A stretch of DNA of 13,876 nt from CAYTES01 sp964436935. Its GTDB lineage: Bacteria > Patescibacteriota > Gracilibacteria > UBA1369 > UBA12473. Positions 5,589 to 13,238 of this stretch are shown here, one piece after another. Where the stretch lies: positions 1 through 13,876 of the forward strand of contig CAYTES010000037.1 in assembly GCA_964436935.1 (NCBI GenBank). The letters run 5' to 3'. The position numbers and the translations under genes were made by a program. Each line of letters begins with the position of its first letter. Positions within the stretch are counted from its first letter, which is position 1. The notes below the pieces were generated by a model that was not told the origin of the DNA, made no database searches, and saw nothing but the letters and a program-made list of their open reading frames with translations.

Positions 5589-6747
5589 TCATGTACGTTT
5601 TTTTACTCAATGTCACCGTTGCCCAACACTGCAACCCTTCGCCCCGACCAAAGGGAGTTAAATCCTCGCCGGTTGTCGCGGTGATTCCAATACACGACGG
5701 TGAAATATCGAGCAACGCGGCCAAGCCGGCTTTCAAATCCGCGGAAATCGGATCAATCCGGGGAGTGGATCCTTCCAACTGAAATCCAACCTGTTCCACC
5801 GCATACCCCTCTTTTTTCATTTGCGCGAGCACATGATTCAAATAAACGGTGCTGTCTTGCACCCCTTGTTCTTCATACAGTGCATCGGCAAACGTTCCAA
5901 GAGAGCCTTCCCCGATCGCTTGGAAAATGGCGTTGCACAGCGCATGCAACATCACATCGCCATCCGAATTGGCCTGACACTTGGGGGCGTCCGGAAAATA
6001 TTTCCCTCCCAATGTCAGCCCGCGATGCTCCCGCTCAAAACGATGGCTGTCCATGCCGATACCGGTATGGATTTCGCGATTTTCCAGCAAAAAACGAGCG
6101 AATTCAATGTCTCGACGGGTGGTGATTTTAATGTTGTTTTCACCGGCGGGGACAATGGAGGGTGAAATCCCCAGTAACTCCATCAAGCTCATTTCATCGG
6201 TTCCTTCCATTTTTTTTTCCAACGCTGTGGCATACAAATCCGTGCGAACCACTTGAGGGGTCTGTGCGTGCCAAATCCGTGAGCGGTCCACGGTTTCCAC
6301 AATTTTTCCAGCCTCCACTCGTTTTAGCGTGTCCACCGCAGCATGCCCCACACACGCCGCTCCATCGGCTCGCGCCGCCTCAAGTACCGACGTGATTTCG
6401 TCACAAGTCACAAAGGGATTGGCCGCATTGTGCACCACAAAAAAATCGCTCTGGGACAATCGGTTTTGACTCTCCAAATAACGATAAGCGTGCGCGGCAC
6501 TTTGCTGACGTGTTTCTCCGCCGATAACACACTCCACGCGCTCAAGTCCCTCTTGCCCTAAAAAATTTTGGATTCGATTGTGATCCGATTCGCGAATCAC
6601 CACAACGACTGAGTCTATTTGGGGATGACTATAAAAAGTTTTTATCGACTGATAAATCAAGGATTTGCCCGCAATGTTTTCGTAGAGTTTATGGGGAACT
6701 CCGGAACGGATTCCATTTCCGGCCGCTAAGATGGCAACGTGATTCAT
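5581..6747 (-). CDS. ispDF: Fused IspD/IspF: MEP cytidylyltransferase and MECDP synthase
   Basis: A 388-residue bifunctional enzyme for steps three and five of the MEP pathway. The IspD domain (about 1-222) has AAGNGIRSG (8-16) with Arg14, Lys20, IGGETRQQS (75-83), AQTPQ (161-165) and NIKITT (205-210). The IspF domain (about 227-388) has IGMDSH (230-235), giving zinc ligands Asp233 and His235, His268 in VMLHAL as the third ligand, and TATTGEDLTPFGRGEG (356-371). Deviations: IspD's usual HDAARP reads HNAANP (106-111), and IspF's AHSDGDV reads ANSDGDV (259-265), with the downstream FPDTD loop replaced by a longer segment (286-299). These could mark a divergent clade; the zinc site is intact. 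The ATG at 6747 is preceded by AAGGGAAG, the only Shine-Dalgarno-like stretch in the window. Fused ispDF genes are known in several phyla. Confidence 0.93.
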   Translation of the reverse strand: MNHVAILAAGNGIRSGVPHKLYENIAGKSLIYQSIKTFYSHPQIDSVVVVIRESDHNRIQNFLGQEGLERVECVIGGETRQQSAAHAYRYLESQNRLSQSDFFVVHNAANPFVTCDEITSVLEAARADGAACVGHAAVDTLKRVEAGKIVETVDRSRIWHAQTPQVVRTDLYATALEKKMEGTDEMSLMELLGISPSIVPAGENNIKITTRRDIEFARFLLENREIHTGIGMDSHRFEREHRGLTLGGKYFPDAPKCQANSDGDVMLHALCNAIFQAIGEGSLGTFADALYEEQGVQDSTVYLNHVLAQMKKEGYAVEQVGFQLEGSTPRIDPISADLKAGLAALLDISPSCIGITATTGEDLTPFGRGEGLQCWATVTLSKKTYMMS

Positions 6748-6808
6748 GATGTCTTCCCTTTAGCATGGGAAAGTAAGAGATGCCAGCCGGATTTTTAGCG
6801 CGAACCAA

Positions 6809-6840
6809 TTGACAAAATTTGTTTTAATTTATAATATAAT
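6809..6840 (+). promoter_or_regulatory. Strong promoter for the + strand unknown-gene trio
   Basis: A perfect TTGACA at 6809-6814 is followed by a block with two overlapping TATAAT boxes (6830-6835 and 6835-6840; spacers 15 and 20) and an intermediate TAATAT (6832-6837) at the ideal 17-base spacing. The transcript should start near 6844-6848, about 18-20 bases before the TTG at 6865. It sits in the 117-base divergent gap between ispDF and the TPR-like gene; no equally clear promoter is seen for ispDF. Confidence 0.6.
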
Positions 6841-6864
6841 TTCTTATTTCTAAAATGCGCTCAT

Positions 6865-7986
6865 TTGGATTTCACTTCTCTTTCTTCTCTACTCGAACAA
6901 ACGGACGATAACATACAACGCCACGAACAACCCTTGGCACGTGCCGCAATTGACGACCGAATTGAAAAAAAACTCGATTTGGATCGAACGGGTAAAGCAC
7001 GCCTAAAGGCCCAATTGGGTAAAATTAATATCAGTGAACATGATTTTGCCGGAGCATTCCTTCATTTCAGAAACGCCGGGATCCATCACAATTTATTGGC
7101 CGCCCGAGTCGCTACGTGCTATCTCAATCTCGCCCTAAAATTCGGGGATGAAAATTTGGGATCCGAAATTCGCAATTTGGAAGCCCGTCAACCTGATAAT
7201 CCCGAAATTTCGCTGGTTCGCGGCCTATTTGAAATCAGCCAATTTCAAGATGCTCAAGCCCGTAATACCTTTCTGTCCACCACCCACTCCCGCCTGGAAC
7301 ATCGTTCCCAAATTACAGAAGCCCATCGACGACTGGCCGAACTCCCTCTTTTAAATTTATCTCAAAAAGAAAATGGTATTGCGCTTGCAACCTCACATTT
7401 GCACCTTGAAAAACTTAGGGATATGGACCCTGCTCATCCTCACATTGCCACACTTGAGGGACTACTTGCCTTAAGTGAAGGAGATCTTGACCGGGCCATT
7501 GCGATTTTTGAACAACGAGGAATCGTTTCAACTCCTTACAACATGATGGCGGTTTTGGGAACAACGGTGGCGCATTTACAGCATGAAGAGCCTTACAAAC
7601 AAAAAAGAGGCACGGAATGGATTCGTCAGAGCTTAGAAAAAATTAAACCCGGAACCGTTTTAACTCATTACCTTCAATTGAGGGCTCGCACGTTGCATTC
7701 CGACGACAAAGAACACACCCCTATTCCCCTTATGCTTCAAAGAGGAATAGAACAGGGCAAAACTCATTTGCTTTATATCTTTTTACTGGCTTCTCTACAT
7801 CCCAACTATGAAGCCTGGCCTGTCATTTTGGAACAATTGGAAACCAACTCCATTCCCTTTGCAAAAGAATCCCTTGAAATGATCCTTAAAGACCCCGCTA
7901 TGCTCAATTCATTTGAACGGCCTCTCCTCCTGCGTGAAATGCTCTGCGACGAAGCTCCCATGCGCATTTTGGAACTAAATTTTTAA
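6865..7986 (+). CDS. TPR-like helical repeat protein of unknown function
   Basis: A 373-residue, apparently cytoplasmic protein with no signal peptide or membrane segment. It is almost all helical, with repeated pairs of amphipathic helices whose spacing resembles tetratricopeptide repeats: for example AQLGKINISEHDFAGAFLHF (about 49-68) and ATLEGLLALSEGDLDRAIAI (about 199-218), both with the TPR-type small-residue then acidic-Ala-aromatic pattern. Such proteins are protein-protein scaffolds; the partner is not evident. No in-frame ATG exists at the front: the frame is open only from 6835 and the first usable codon is TTG at 6865. An ATG at 6855 opens a different, 18-codon frame. There is no Shine-Dalgarno sequence. 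It is the first gene of a three-gene + strand run of unknowns, preceded by a strong promoter. A function cannot be assigned. Confidence 0.75.
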   Translation: MDFTSLSSLLEQTDDNIQRHEQPLARAAIDDRIEKKLDLDRTGKARLKAQLGKINISEHDFAGAFLHFRNAGIHHNLLAARVATCYLNLALKFGDENLGSEIRNLEARQPDNPEISLVRGLFEISQFQDAQARNTFLSTTHSRLEHRSQITEAHRRLAELPLLNLSQKENGIALATSHLHLEKLRDMDPAHPHIATLEGLLALSEGDLDRAIAIFEQRGIVSTPYNMMAVLGTTVAHLQHEEPYKQKRGTEWIRQSLEKIKPGTVLTHYLQLRARTLHSDDKEHTPIPLMLQRGIEQGKTHLLYIFLLASLHPNYEAWPVILEQLETNSIPFAKESLEMILKDPAMLNSFERPLLLREMLCDEAPMRILELNF

Positions 7987-8099
7987 TTTTTAATGTTTTA
8001 AGCCTTGAATTTTTATCTTTTATCCTTAATATGGGGCATTGAAAACGCCGAGGCGCCAAATTTTTGTAGTGCACTTTTTTAAACTTTTAATTTTATATA

Positions 8100-8966
8100 A
8101 TGAGTGTCGATAAGAAATGGGAAGGGATGGCAAAATATGCGATGGCGGAACTTGCGGTAGGCAAAAAAGCCGGGAGTCAAAAACTGGCGTACGAACGCGT
8201 CCCCCGGCCAACCCCTTCTCCCAAAAAATTAAGGCCGGAGCACTCTTTTAACATGGGGATCCTTGATCCTGAACAAGAGGGATTTTTAAATTCATGTATT
8301 GCCGTCTACAGGTTGGATGCAGAGTATGAATCTTTTTCAGCATTGGGGAAATTGAAAGTCGAAGATTATTTTATTCCGGTTGAGCTGGTCATTTACACTA
8401 AAGGAGAAACGCGTAACGTACGACTTAAGTTTTGTGCCGATGAAAGCTCGTCCGATACGGTTTTTTATAAAACCACCGAAGTGGTGCTGGAAGCCCGACA
8501 ACGGATCATGAGCGGAAAGTTCAAAGAAGCCGTGGCTTTGGTGACCGATGCGGAGGCCTCATTGACACCCACTAATTCCAAGGACCCTGACAGTTCCGTT
8601 CGCACAGAAACGCCTTCCGTTGTTGCCTCATCCGATTCTCCTGCCACCCCAACGGCGCAGGAAACACCGCCTGCACCCATATTAGAACCGGGGCGCAACT
8701 TAAACGACCCGGAAACGGGCTTCCCCATTGTCGATTCCTCAATTACTTATTCAAAAGGAGATTCTTCTATCCCCTTGATGAGCGCAGTGCGAGAGGCCGA
8801 ACGCCGTAAGAATAATGGAGAGCCCGTCTTGCTCCGCATCACGATCGATGACCAACCGGGTTACGCTCGTCTTTACCGAAAACCAATGGGAGACACTCAT
8901 CAGCTCATGACTCAAGTGCGTCTGGCGATGGAAGGTAACCCGTGGATGAATCCTTACGACCTTTAA
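8100..8966 (+). CDS. Hypothetical protein with two similar domains and a Pro/Ser/Thr linker
   Basis: A 288-residue soluble protein that I do not recognise. A basic, proline-containing N-terminus (about 1-47) leads to a small alpha/beta domain (about 60-150). A low-complexity linker rich in Ser, Thr, Pro and Ala follows (about 153-197), then a second small domain (about 200-288). The blocks 92-139 (PVELVIYTKGETRNVRLKF onward) and 242-281 (PVLLRITIDDQPGYARLYR onward) share a pattern: PV-L-I, a polar turn, R-L, a hydrophilic loop, then a V-L helix ending in a Gly. This suggests internal duplication. The ATG at 8100 overlaps a TATAAT (8096-8101), so if that box is used the real start may be ATG 8127 (residue 10), which follows GGGAAGGG very closely. 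It lies between the TPR-like gene and another unknown, in the same direction. Confidence 0.7.
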   Translation: MSVDKKWEGMAKYAMAELAVGKKAGSQKLAYERVPRPTPSPKKLRPEHSFNMGILDPEQEGFLNSCIAVYRLDAEYESFSALGKLKVEDYFIPVELVIYTKGETRNVRLKFCADESSSDTVFYKTTEVVLEARQRIMSGKFKEAVALVTDAEASLTPTNSKDPDSSVRTETPSVVASSDSPATPTAQETPPAPILEPGRNLNDPETGFPIVDSSITYSKGDSSIPLMSAVREAERRKNNGEPVLLRITIDDQPGYARLYRKPMGDTHQLMTQVRLAMEGNPWMNPYDL

Positions 8967-8997
8967 GCCATTTTTTTATTTCTCATTTTTTCGTTTT

Positions 8998-9606
8998 ATG
9001 ACTTCTGAACGTCCCGATGTCCTCCAATTAACCCATAGTACCACCGATCATTTGATTGGTCTTCGATACGCAAAAACTCTAGAAGCTCAAGGCGGCGGCC
9101 GTATACAGATTGCACATATTGGCCGAGAGTCTCTTCATGAAACCGCAAGAATGATCCAAGGCCATGGTCCGCGAGTTCTTATTTTGGATGAAAAATTCCC
9201 GGAATTCACTCCGCCGGAACTTGTGACGTTGTTGCAAAAAAGAAAATTAATACTGTCACGGCATAGCGTCCTACAGGGGGATCAGGCACCCGATGGAGCG
9301 ATGATGGTTAAACTTTTTGGCGATACTCCTAAAAGATCCGGAGCAGATGCTCTTTTAGATCATGTGCTTGAAGGAACCATTTCTTTTGTGAGAGCGAAAG
9401 ACCGCGAAGGAAAGGATTTTTTGCCCACCCTTTCGCGTTCGGCTCGCTTAGCCCAACATCTTAAATTGGGAAATGATCCTCTTATTTTAAATGAGCTCAT
9501 GGATCAAACTTTTCACGGCGTGAGAGAGTTGCTCGGACTCGCTCACCGAAAGGACGTCTTGGATCACTTGCACCAAGGCTGGAAAACCCCGCGGACGAGA
9601 CAATAA
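8998..9606 (+). CDS. Hypothetical protein, possibly a degenerate receiver-like domain
   Basis: A 202-residue soluble protein, the last gene of the + strand trio, 31 bases after the preceding stop, with a T-rich gap and no Shine-Dalgarno sequence. The first 125 residues alternate strands and helices in a way that resembles a response-regulator receiver domain: PRVLILDEKFPE (58-69) with Asp64 at a strand end, KLILSRHS (83-90) with a hydroxyl residue at a strand end, and AMMVKLFGD (101-109) with Lys105. The acidic pair expected after the first strand is absent (VLQLTHST), so if the fold is right, Mg-dependent phosphorylation is doubtful. A helical C-terminus (about 145-195) follows and has no recognisable DNA-binding motif. 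The fold assignment is a guess from pattern only. The stop lies 9 bases from the convergent dxr stop. Confidence 0.68.
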   Translation: MTSERPDVLQLTHSTTDHLIGLRYAKTLEAQGGGRIQIAHIGRESLHETARMIQGHGPRVLILDEKFPEFTPPELVTLLQKRKLILSRHSVLQGDQAPDGAMMVKLFGDTPKRSGADALLDHVLEGTISFVRAKDREGKDFLPTLSRSARLAQHLKLGNDPLILNELMDQTFHGVRELLGLAHRKDVLDHLHQGWKTPRTRQ

Positions 9607-9615
9607 TCCGTACCG

Positions 9616-10650
9616 TTATTTTTTGGATCCGGCTAATTCCATTTTGATCTGTTCCACAATCTCCAAAAACCCAATTTTCCCCGATAAAAAATCTTGTACG
9701 GCGGCTTCATTGGCGTGCACAAACTTGGCCGGCACGTTCCCCCCTTTTCTCCCCACTTCGTAGGCGAGCGTTAAGCCTTCGAACGTTTTCACATCCGGCG
9801 CAAAAAATTCCAGCTTTCGATCAAGTAGCGACTCATTTTTCAATTGCAATGAAGAGTAGGGTAAATCGACACGATGGGGATAATGGAGGGCATAATGGAT
9901 CGGAATTTTCATGCTCGGGGGTGCAAGGTGCATCAAGGTGTTTCCGTCTTTCAACTGCACCATGCCGTGAACCAAGCTTTGAGGATGAACCCGCACTTCG
10001 ATGCGGTCGTAGTCAAATCCAAACAGATGATGGGCCTCGATCACTTCCAATCCCTTATTGATGAGCGTGGCGGAATCAATCGTGATTTTTGGTCCCATGT
10101 TCCAGGTGGGATGCCGCAAAGCCTCTGCCACTGTGACACGCTCAAGTTGCTCACGGGTTTTCCCCCAAAATGGTCCTCCCGAGCAGGTGAGAATAATCTT
10201 TTCAACCTCCTCACGATTCACTTTTTGCAGACACTGAAAGAGTGCCGAATGTTCCGAATCAATGGGAATGATTTGCCTTTTTTGCTTTTGTGCTTCTTCC
10301 ATGATTTCCTGTCCGGCCATGACCAAACATTCCTTATTGGCCAATGCCACATCCTTTCCGGAACGCAACGCGGCGAGTGTCGGAGCCACCGCCTCCACAC
10401 CCGCCATGGCCACCACCACGAGATCCGCCTCCCGCCCTTCGATCCATTGCGCCAAAGTTTGCGTTTCACGCTCTGCCAAAAAAATCGCGGGCGCACCGCA
10501 TTCCACTTTTTGATGCTGCAGAAGGCTTTCGTTCGTATTCGCACTCAATCCCACCACCTCAAAGTAATCCCTCTCAGCAGCCACAACCTCCAGCGTTTGC
10601 GTCCCGATGGAACCCGTTGAACCGAGAATGATGATGCGTTTGTGGAACAT
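9616..10650 (-). CDS. dxr: 1-deoxy-D-xylulose 5-phosphate reductoisomerase (short form)
   Basis: Dxr makes 2-C-methyl-D-erythritol 4-phosphate from DXP with NADPH, the committed MEP step and the target of fosmidomycin. Visible motifs: the dinucleotide loop GSTGSIG (10-16), ALANKECLVMAG (102-113), metal ligands Asp131 and Glu133 in IPIDSEHSALFQCL (128-141) and Glu202 in NKGLEVIEAH (198-207), the substrate loop HPTWNMG (180-186) with Trp183, HPQSLVHGMV (222-231), and the C-terminal GGNVPAKF..ANEAAV segment (303-318). At 344 residues it is some 40-50 shorter than the E. coli enzyme; much of the loss is between residues 40 and 75, in the coenzyme domain. The ATG at 10650 is the natural start; no Shine-Dalgarno sequence precedes it. 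It is the MEP gene nearest the + strand trio and is preceded on its own strand by the GT-C-like gene. Confidence 0.95.
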   Translation of the reverse strand: MFHKRIIILGSTGSIGTQTLEVVAAERDYFEVVGLSANTNESLLQHQKVECGAPAIFLAERETQTLAQWIEGREADLVVVAMAGVEAVAPTLAALRSGKDVALANKECLVMAGQEIMEEAQKQKRQIIPIDSEHSALFQCLQKVNREEVEKIILTCSGGPFWGKTREQLERVTVAEALRHPTWNMGPKITIDSATLINKGLEVIEAHHLFGFDYDRIEVRVHPQSLVHGMVQLKDGNTLMHLAPPSMKIPIHYALHYPHRVDLPYSSLQLKNESLLDRKLEFFAPDVKTFEGLTLAYEVGRKGGNVPAKFVHANEAAVQDFLSGKIGFLEIVEQIKMELAGSKK

Positions 10651-10663
10651 AGGGGAAACAATT

Positions 10664-10687
10664 AACGATTGTCACATGTCAATCGTT
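10664..10687 (-). repeat. Inverted repeat between the membrane-protein gene and dxr
   Basis: Perfect 8-base arms AACGATTG (10664-10671) and CAATCGTT (10680-10687) enclose an 8-base loop. It lies immediately after the stop of the GT-C-like gene and 13 bases before the dxr start. In the - strand transcript the stem is followed by only a weak T-containing stretch (AATTGTTT), so it could be a poor terminator, a stabilising 3' hairpin, or an operator for dxr; its centre also contains TTGACA on the - strand. Confidence 0.45.
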
Positions 10688-10688
10688 C

Positions 10689-13232
10689 TTATTCTATTTT
10701 ATACAATACTGCGCCATTGCGAATGACCATCGGCTTCAAATGACTTTCCGCAAAACTCTGTGCCCAGGCAAACTGTTGATGCAAAGGGCCGTCAAGATTG
10801 GGCTCCGCCCCCAAGCTCTGTCGCGACAAAAGAAAATACCCAAATCCATTTTGCTTCAATCGAGCAAGTGTTTGCTCCTCATCCTCGGCCTCAAACAGGC
10901 AATGAAACGTATCCAATATTTGATCGTCCACCACACGATGATCGTTCTGTTGAATATAATACGTTAGAAAAGTTCCTCCCGCGAGATATACATTTTTATT
11001 CAGTGCTTCTTGCTGATTGAGAATCGTCGCCATTTCCAAAACACCTTCCACGCGCTGTTCCTGATAAAGTTCGGCATCTGTCACTCCTCCCGCATGCAAC
11101 AAAGCAGCAGCGTCATTGACCGTATCACTGAATCGCAAACTCACACTCATCAATAACCACAGCCCCAATACCCCAATGAGCCATTTTTCTTTTTCCATCA
11201 ATCGACCGTACAGCCACAGCCATCCGACCAACATCGGAAATCCATACCAAACCACGCCTTTTGCGATCCCCAACCAAATGGCTGTGTACACGAATGTCCA
11301 AAGCGCCACTTGGGCCAATTTCGGATCACGCTTTTTTAACTCGGGCCAATGCAAAATAAGCAATAATGCAAGCCCGAGAAAGAGAAAACTGATATCGGTG
11401 AGGCGGTTATTCGGTAGTCCGGAATTGATGGTGGACTCCCATAAAAAAACCCCCGGCGTCCAAAACGAATGGCCTTTAAAATTTCCGCTATACCGATCCC
11501 ATTCATTATAGTCCAGGGCGGACGAACAGGTTTTCTCCGGCAGATCAACATCGGATTCATCCAGGTGAATCTTGGAAGAAGGGCCTTGCAATAAAGATTC
11601 CATACTCCACGTAGGGGACAACACGGCATTTCGAATCAACCACGGTGAAAAAACCATGAGGGCAATTCCTCCGATCATAAAAAAAGGCTTACATTTTTGA
11701 AAAGAACGCGGATGACGATAAAGCGCAACTCCTCCCGCCGCCATCCCGATCACCGCACAAAAAGTCGCAATGCCGAAGACGACTTGCGTCGAAAAAGATT
11801 CCAGAAAAGTCAATCCGTCCATGAAGCCCAATACCGCCAAGCCAAGCGCGAGTATGCTCACCGCGCCCCATGCTTTCCATTCTCTAAACGCATAAAAAGC
11901 GAACAAAACCAGTACGAAAAATACGGTGGTGTATTTGATCCCCATCGCGATTCCCAGGAAAAGTCCCGCCTTGAGCAGATATGATTTTCGCTCATCTGAG
12001 GAGGTATTTTCAATAGATTGCAGCGCTTCATACCCGGCCAATAGCAAGAAAAAAAGTAAGATCAAATCCACTTTCAAATCCACATGCAGCATGAAGCTCA
12101 GCATCGGAAGACTCATGAAAAATAAGACCAGGAGTCCGGCCTTTCCCGTTGAAAAGCCCCGACGAAAGAGATAAAAACAAAATCCAAGCGTGAGGAGTCC
12201 GGCCCACGACGTGAGATTCAGTACCACCATCGGAGCTTCAAAAACCAGCCGAACCAGCGTGGTCAAAAGTTCAAAATTGTACGCGTTTACTCCTGAAATA
12301 AGCCCCTGATACTGAATCAAAAGATTGGGGATGTTTTGATAGAGATGGAGCGCGTCGAAACCCGTGGGTACCGGCACCATCATTTCGATCGTATTCAAAG
12401 CAAAAATAATCGTTCCGAGCACCACGAAAGGAAGTGCTTTCCATGCTTGCGACACCGAAAGTGTCCACCGGATTTTTTTTACCGTGAACAGAAGGGGTTT
12501 GGCATGAAATAATGCCGCAATAAAAAGCAGGGCCGCAATGGGACGAACAATGCTCGAAGTGAATCCGTCAAAAAGCCCCACTACAAACAGCACCAACATG
12601 CTCAACCCCATTCCAATTCCGATGGATTCAAAAAAGCGAAGACCGCTTATTGCGGAAAGGAATCGCGGCTTCATGAACATGGCGCCCAATCCATAAAAAA
12701 ATAGCGTGATGCACACCCAAAAAAGTCCTATTTTGACCATATTGAGGGCCAGATGCCCGGCAAAAGTCGGGAGTGACGTTTGCGCAAAAAGAACTTGAAT
12801 TTCCGGTGGTAAGGCGATCTTTCCCACGGACCAATCCGTGGTGATGGATCCTCGTTTGATCGCGGGCACAATCCCTTCCTCCAAGGGAACTCCTTCATCC
12901 ACCATTGCGACTTGATCTTCTCCATAAAAAATCAGTTGAGATTTGGCCGTAAAAACCGAGGCGTCCATCATGGCGTAGATGAGCGTCCCGATCAGTACAA
13001 CCGCCGCCGAACCATAGATTAAAGCATGCAAAGGGTTTAGTGTGATTCCTCCCTGCTTTCCTTTTCGTTGAAATACACCCACTAAAGCTCCCATTGAAAA
13101 TACTACCGCGAACACCATCGCCAGTTTCCCAAAATGCATCACACTGGAAACATAAGCGTGATGCGTGTTCAGGTACCATCCCAGGACAAAAAGAAGCCAA
13201 GCGCCCCCGAGGATGTTTTTGAAATTGAGCAT
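10689..13232 (-). CDS. Large polytopic GT-C-like (PMT/ArnT-type) membrane protein
   Basis: An 847-residue integral membrane protein with well over ten hydrophobic segments spread from residue 8 to about 700 and a soluble C-terminus. Features of GT-C glycosyltransferases that use polyprenyl-phosphate sugars: a first large outer loop with an acidic residue, VPTGFDALHLYQNIP (288-302, Asp293), further acids in MLHVDLKVDLILLFF (381-395), and the PMT-like helix GLFLGIAMGIKYTTVFF (423-439). The tail (about 745-847) has the GNVYLAGGTF-like and LKQNGFGYFLLSRQSL patterns often found after such membrane domains. An unusual N-terminal extension (1-260) with its own membrane helices and an extramembrane segment (about 92-155) precedes the GT-C-like core. 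No sugar donor or acceptor can be named. The ATG at 13232 lies 6 bases after a TACAAT box. It sits 40 bases after ispG on the same strand. Confidence 0.75.
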   Translation of the reverse strand: MLNFKNILGGAWLLFVLGWYLNTHHAYVSSVMHFGKLAMVFAVVFSMGALVGVFQRKGKQGGITLNPLHALIYGSAAVVLIGTLIYAMMDASVFTAKSQLIFYGEDQVAMVDEGVPLEEGIVPAIKRGSITTDWSVGKIALPPEIQVLFAQTSLPTFAGHLALNMVKIGLFWVCITLFFYGLGAMFMKPRFLSAISGLRFFESIGIGMGLSMLVLFVVGLFDGFTSSIVRPIAALLFIAALFHAKPLLFTVKKIRWTLSVSQAWKALPFVVLGTIIFALNTIEMMVPVPTGFDALHLYQNIPNLLIQYQGLISGVNAYNFELLTTLVRLVFEAPMVVLNLTSWAGLLTLGFCFYLFRRGFSTGKAGLLVLFFMSLPMLSFMLHVDLKVDLILLFFLLLAGYEALQSIENTSSDERKSYLLKAGLFLGIAMGIKYTTVFFVLVLFAFYAFREWKAWGAVSILALGLAVLGFMDGLTFLESFSTQVVFGIATFCAVIGMAAGGVALYRHPRSFQKCKPFFMIGGIALMVFSPWLIRNAVLSPTWSMESLLQGPSSKIHLDESDVDLPEKTCSSALDYNEWDRYSGNFKGHSFWTPGVFLWESTINSGLPNNRLTDISFLFLGLALLLILHWPELKKRDPKLAQVALWTFVYTAIWLGIAKGVVWYGFPMLVGWLWLYGRLMEKEKWLIGVLGLWLLMSVSLRFSDTVNDAAALLHAGGVTDAELYQEQRVEGVLEMATILNQQEALNKNVYLAGGTFLTYYIQQNDHRVVDDQILDTFHCLFEAEDEEQTLARLKQNGFGYFLLSRQSLGAEPNLDGPLHQQFAWAQSFAESHLKPMVIRNGAVLYKIE

Positions 13233-13238
13233 GAACCG

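Noticed and set aside
8030..8065. Terminator or hairpin around GGCGCC after the TPR-like gene
   Set aside because: GGCGCC is only a 6-base self-complement, and no longer stem next to the following T run could be drawn.
9602..9625. Bidirectional terminator between the convergent 202-residue gene and dxr (AATAA ... TTATT followed by T)
   Set aside because: The stem is only five A/T pairs and too weak to call.
9874..10620. 248-residue open frame on the + strand opposite dxr
   Set aside because: dxr is certain in this interval; the opposite frame has no family features and no promoter or start context of its own.
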